Shown piece after piece: positions 22,515 through 25,757 of a DNA stretch of 25,757 nt. A program made the position numbers and the translations under genes. Within the stretch, counting starts at the first letter, position 1; each line of letters opens with the position of its first letter. The DNA lies in the NCBI GenBank assembly GCA_964510855.1, contig CAZEDB010000023.1, positions 1 to 25,757 on the forward strand, read 5' to 3'. A model generated the notes under the pieces. The model was given only the letters and a program-made list of their open reading frames with translations, did not search any database and was not told the DNA's origin. Source of the stretch: UBA8828 sp964510855. GTDB lineage: Bacteria > Verrucomicrobiota > Verrucomicrobiia > Opitutales > UBA953.

Positions 22515-22595
22515 GCCCCGGTGGTGAAATGGCAGACACACGGGACTTAAAATCCCTCGCCGAAAGGCGTGCTGGTTCGAGTCCAGCCCGGGGCA
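22515..22595 (+). tRNA. tRNA-Leu (anticodon UAA)
   Basis: A class-II tRNA with acceptor GCCCCGG/CCGGGGC, D arm TGGTGAAATGGCAGACAC, anticodon loop CTTAAAA giving UAA (reads UUA/UUG), long variable arm CGCC-GAAA-GGCG, T arm GCTGG-TTCGAGT-CCAGC and discriminator A. The outermost anticodon-stem pair would be C-U, a mismatch. CCA is not encoded. Confidence 0.95.
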
Positions 22596-22726
22596 CTTGG
22601 TGGGGAGTTTAATTTACGGTCACCGTGCCCAAGCTTTTTGGTGCATGATACTTTTAGTAATAAGCAGACAGGACTTGTTGGATTCTTTCCGGCTTTCATT
22701 CTCCCGCATTTAGCCTTCATTGCGGT

Positions 22727-25603
22727 ATGCTTCGTTGTCTTACCGTTGGCCTAGCTTTGGTCGCAGCACTCATTTCAGCGAACCCCCAAGTTGTTTACCC
22801 CACCCCACGTGAAATTATTCCAGGCAACGCGTCGGTGACCTTTGATCGCTCGGCGCAGCTTAGTTTTATCGCCGCTGAGGATGCGCCTACGCTTGCAGTT
22901 CTCCAGGCGGTGATAGCGCAAGCGCCTGCAGGAACTAGTCGACTTGCCTTGCGCGTGGGTTGGCGAGGTCAGCCCGGTGTTGATGCCTTGCTTGCAGGCG
23001 TGCCCCAAGTCTCGGGCGCCTATCGTTTGAAGGTTAGTCGTGAGGGGATTACTTTAGCCGGACATGATGCGCGTGGGGTTTATTACGCGGCACAAACGCT
23101 TCAGCGTCTGGCGGTGGCAGGCAAGTTGAGCGAACTCACAGTCACCGACTGGCCCGAGGTTGCCTTCCGCGGTGTGGTCGAAGGTTTTTATGGTACACCT
23201 TGGTCGCACCAGCGCCGTTTAAGTCTCATTCGTTACTTAGGTGAGGTGAAGTTGAACACTTACATCTACGGACCCAAGGATGACCCTTATCATAGTTCCC
23301 CTAATTGGCGTAAGCCTTACCCGCCTGCAGACGAAGCTCGTATCCGTGAGTTGGTAGCAGCCTGTCGCGCCCACCACGTTGATTTTGTTTGGGCGATTCA
23401 CCCAGGTAAAGATATCCGCTGGACCGATGAGGATTTTGCCGCGGTGTTAGCTAAGTTTGAAGCCATGCATGCCCTGGGGGTGCGTGCTTTCTCCGTATTC
23501 TTTGATGACATTTCCGGCGAGGGCACCAAGGCCGATCAACAAGCCCGCTTACTCAATTTTTTGCACGAGCGTTTTGTTAAGGCTAAGGGCGACGTCTTGC
23601 CGTTGGTCATGTGCCCTACGCAGTACAACCGTTCATGGTCAGGTGGCGACTACCTCGATGTCTTGGGTAAAACACTCGACCCTTCCATTCATGTGATGTG
23701 GACGGGGGATCGCGTGGTGGCTGACCTTGATCGTCAAGCGATGGATTGGATCAATCAGCGTCTGCGTCGCAAAGCTTACATATGGTGGAATTTCCCGGTC
23801 AGTGATTACGTCCGCAATCATCTCTTGCTCGGCCCAACTTACGGCAACGCCAACGACATTGGCTCACTCTACGGAGGCTTTGTTTCCAACCCGATGGAGC
23901 GTTCCGAGGCTTCCAAAGTCGCACTCTTTGGGGTCGCCGATTATACTTGGAACCCGCTTGCCTACCAGCCCGACACCGCTTGGCGGGCGGGGATTCGTTA
24001 TGTGGTGCCAGCCGCGGCTGAAGCCTATGAAACCTTCTCTGCCCACAATAGTGACCTTGGTCCTAATGGTCATGGTTACCGCCGTGAGGAATCGGTCGCC
24101 TTTACAAAAACTGCCGAAAGTATCTTAGCGGACCTTCGGGCTGAACGTCCGCTTCAGCCCCGCGAGGTTCGTGCTGAGTTAGTGCGTATAGCGTCGGCGT
24201 CTGCTGCGATTCGTGCTGGGCTAGCGAACCCACTTCTGCTCGAGGAAATCGAACCTTGGCTTGATGCCTTTGAACAACTCGGTCGACAAGGGGTAGCGGC
24301 TCTTGATGCCTTAGCGGTTTTAGATAAGGGCGAAACCGCGCAAGCCTGGTCGTTGCTTAATCAAGCGCTTGAGGCAGCTGCCCTGCGCGAATCGATTGAC
24401 CGCACCCGTAATCGTAATCCTTACCAACCTGGGATTCGTACCGGCACGAAAGTGGTCTTGCCCTTAGTGAATGAAATGACCCAAACGGTTAACCATCGTT
24501 TGATAATGGCGCTCGGGGGCCGTCCGCCCCTTCGTCTCCGACCTTTTGCCTCAGCTGAAGGCTTTGAAAATTTGGACCGTATGACCGATGGTAAAGAAAC
24601 CACTTTGGCTTACTGGCGTCGCATTCAAGTGGCAGGGGATACGCTCGGGGTTGATCTTGGTGGACTACAAATTGTCCAACGCGTGCGCGTGGTGCAGGGC
24701 CGACACGATGGTGACCATGATAAAGTTCACCAAGGTGTGTTAGAAGGTTTAGCTGCCGATGGAAAATGGCGCGAGCTTGCCCAAGTCACTACGGAGCGAG
24801 TTGATGTCACTCTCAAGGTGCCAACCTCTTATCGTCAGTTACGTCTGCGCGTCGTGCGAGCAGGTGTACCGGGGGGGAAGCCCGATGTCTGGACGGCGAT
24901 TCGCGAGTTTGAGGTCAATCCCGTTGATGCCGCACAAATGCGCTCAACGGTTGCGGGTCTGCGTGGTCTGCCCGTTCGTCTCGCCGAAGGCGTTTATTCG
25001 ATGTCGCCCGGTTATGAAGTGCATCCATTCCCAGTGGGTGCTCAGGTGGGTATGCTCTTACCGACAACGGCTGAAGTGCTTGAAGTAGAAGTTGATCTTG
25101 GAACTGCGCCGGTTGGTCTGGTAGTCGAAACCAGCCCCGAGGGGAATACTTGGAAGACAGCAGAGGCAAAAACTGAAGGTACGCGCTTAAAAGTTAAGGT
25201 TGGGTCGGAGCAACTCGCCTTGCGCGTGCGCCATGCAGGTACGGCGACATTACAGGTTACGCCCAAGACCTTTGTGGTCCGCACTAAGCCTCGCCCTCCC
25301 ACGCCGCAGGAGCATGTGCGTGATGGTGCCGCGCTTACTTTTGCCGAACTAAAAGCCGGGACTGTTCTTGAACTTCCGTTAACCGCTTCTGAGGTTCCCT
25401 CAGCCAAAGGCCTCCGTTCAGTAACTTTGCTCGCAAGCTCGGGCACACCCAGTGGTGACGTGCGAGTGGCCGGTAAAGTAGTTCCTTTAACCTTCAGTAA
25501 AGGTCTTTTGCCTTCTGCTAAATTACCCGCCGGTGCTGAGGTATTGCTCCTACGCGCTAGCGGTGATGCAGCGTTAAAGGTGCATGAGGTGGTGGTGAAG
25601 TGA
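22727..25603 (+). CDS. Secreted GH84 beta-N-acetylglucosaminidase
   Basis: A 958-residue exported glycoside hydrolase releasing GlcNAc from glycoconjugates such as mucin or hyaluronan-type chains. A signal peptide (1-18) is followed by the alpha/beta domain typical of GH84/GH20 (VVYPTPREI to about residue 140), then the GH84 barrel: FRGVVEGFYGTPWSHQ, NTYIYGPKDDPYH, and the adjacent catalytic pair Asp260-Asp261 in FFDDISGEG, which works by substrate-assisted catalysis. A helical bundle follows (about 450-590), then a discoidin-like carbohydrate-binding region (about 610-735, FENLDRMTDGKETTLAYW). The last 200 residues are beta-rich and unassigned. It stands alone after tRNA-Leu with no Shine-Dalgarno sequence; the purine-rich repeat begins right after its stop codon. 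Confidence 0.93.
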   Translation: MLRCLTVGLALVAALISANPQVVYPTPREIIPGNASVTFDRSAQLSFIAAEDAPTLAVLQAVIAQAPAGTSRLALRVGWRGQPGVDALLAGVPQVSGAYRLKVSREGITLAGHDARGVYYAAQTLQRLAVAGKLSELTVTDWPEVAFRGVVEGFYGTPWSHQRRLSLIRYLGEVKLNTYIYGPKDDPYHSSPNWRKPYPPADEARIRELVAACRAHHVDFVWAIHPGKDIRWTDEDFAAVLAKFEAMHALGVRAFSVFFDDISGEGTKADQQARLLNFLHERFVKAKGDVLPLVMCPTQYNRSWSGGDYLDVLGKTLDPSIHVMWTGDRVVADLDRQAMDWINQRLRRKAYIWWNFPVSDYVRNHLLLGPTYGNANDIGSLYGGFVSNPMERSEASKVALFGVADYTWNPLAYQPDTAWRAGIRYVVPAAAEAYETFSAHNSDLGPNGHGYRREESVAFTKTAESILADLRAERPLQPREVRAELVRIASASAAIRAGLANPLLLEEIEPWLDAFEQLGRQGVAALDALAVLDKGETAQAWSLLNQALEAAALRESIDRTRNRNPYQPGIRTGTKVVLPLVNEMTQTVNHRLIMALGGRPPLRLRPFASAEGFENLDRMTDGKETTLAYWRRIQVAGDTLGVDLGGLQIVQRVRVVQGRHDGDHDKVHQGVLEGLAADGKWRELAQVTTERVDVTLKVPTSYRQLRLRVVRAGVPGGKPDVWTAIREFEVNPVDAAQMRSTVAGLRGLPVRLAEGVYSMSPGYEVHPFPVGAQVGMLLPTTAEVLEVEVDLGTAPVGLVVETSPEGNTWKTAEAKTEGTRLKVKVGSEQLALRVRHAGTATLQVTPKTFVVRTKPRPPTPQEHVRDGAALTFAELKAGTVLELPLTASEVPSAKGLRSVTLLASSGTPSGDVRVAGKVVPLTFSKGLLPSAKLPAGAEVLLLRASGDAALKVHEVVVK

Positions 25604-25757
25604 GGGAGGGGGGTGCGAGATGAGAGATAAGGGATTAGGGGAAGGGTAGAAAGTGGAAGGTTGAAGGTAAAAAGAGTAGGGCGGGGAAATTAAAAATTAA
25701 GAATTAAAAATTAAAAAATGAGGAAGGGTAGAAAGTAGAAGGTAAAAGGTAGAAAGG
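25604..25757. repeat. Low-complexity polypurine repeat module, inverted relative to 1-219
   Basis: The + strand is purine-rich from the base after the GH84 stop to the end of the window. The order is GAGATAAGGGATTAGGGG block, GGTAGAAAG...GAAGGTAAAA block (about 25644-25670), AGTAGGGCGGGG, an AT block from 25687, then a second GGTAGAAAGTAGAAGG block (25727-25757). Stretches 25687-25707 (21 bases) and 25727-25757 (31 bases) are exact reverse complements of 83-103 and 124-154. The window stops inside this repeat. Confidence 0.82.

Noticed and set aside
22626..22655. Terminator after tRNA-Leu (TGCCCAA/TTGGTGCA)
   Set aside because: The stem is only four to seven pairs with a bulge and the following sequence is not a clean T-run.

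Overview
The window looks like a piece of a Verrucomicrobiota genome, probably near Opitutales and probably from a draft or metagenome assembly. The best lineage marker is a 50-residue Lys/Arg-rich protein (5816-5968) that resembles the small basic protein family shared by Verrucomicrobia and Chlamydiae. LptF/LptG-type export, secreted proteins and a barrel-like protein fit a Gram-negative envelope. DNA is moderately GC-rich and genes are densely packed. Almost no start codon has a Shine-Dalgarno sequence; many are preceded by C/T-rich tracts. A run of exactly 100 N (3657-3756) is an assembly gap, and the two window ends carry the same low-complexity repeat in inverted orientation, so the window may be a whole contig or scaffold.

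Layout. 1-3942 (+ strand): repeat module, pirin, a DoxX-like membrane protein with a cysteine-rich tail, an intrinsic terminator, then an ArsR-type repressor with a palindromic operator at its start codon, a second repeat block, and a CoA-disulfide/persulfide reductase-rhodanese protein that runs into the gap and resumes as a YgaP-type membrane domain: a probable sulfane-sulfur response locus. 4028-5968 (- strand): small basic protein, terminator, type-2 leuA. 6206-8485 (+): an LptF/LptG permease and an RlmI-like rRNA methyltransferase. 8536-10889 (-): dapA-dapB (ATGA overlap), then ruvA. 10952-12822 (+): a PilT-type ATPase overlapping an alpha/beta hydrolase. 12826-14502 (-): a membrane-anchored PpiD/SurA-N-like protein without a visible PPIase domain. 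14591-16453 (+): dihydrofolate reductase, a secreted NlpC/P60-like protein, tRNA-Arg(CCG). 16472-21488 (-): trpA, pyrB, a dihydroorotase homologue with its catalytic residues lost (PyrC'-like), a CPBP membrane protease homologue and thiL, tightly packed. 21594-25603 (+): a probable outer-membrane barrel, tRNA-Leu(UAA), a secreted GH84 beta-N-acetylglucosaminidase, then the terminal repeat module.

Most of the window is housekeeping: Leu, Lys/diaminopimelate, Trp, pyrimidine, folate and thiamine biosynthesis, recombination, envelope assembly. I see no phage, transposase, CRISPR array or defence island. The points most worth following are the purine/pyrimidine repeat modules placed after stop codons and before start codons, the pyrB-pyrC' pair with a dead dihydroorotase, the metallothionein-like tail on the DoxX protein, and the sulfur-sensing locus with a probably leaderless, self-repressed arsR. 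No intergenic stretch exceeds 300 bases.
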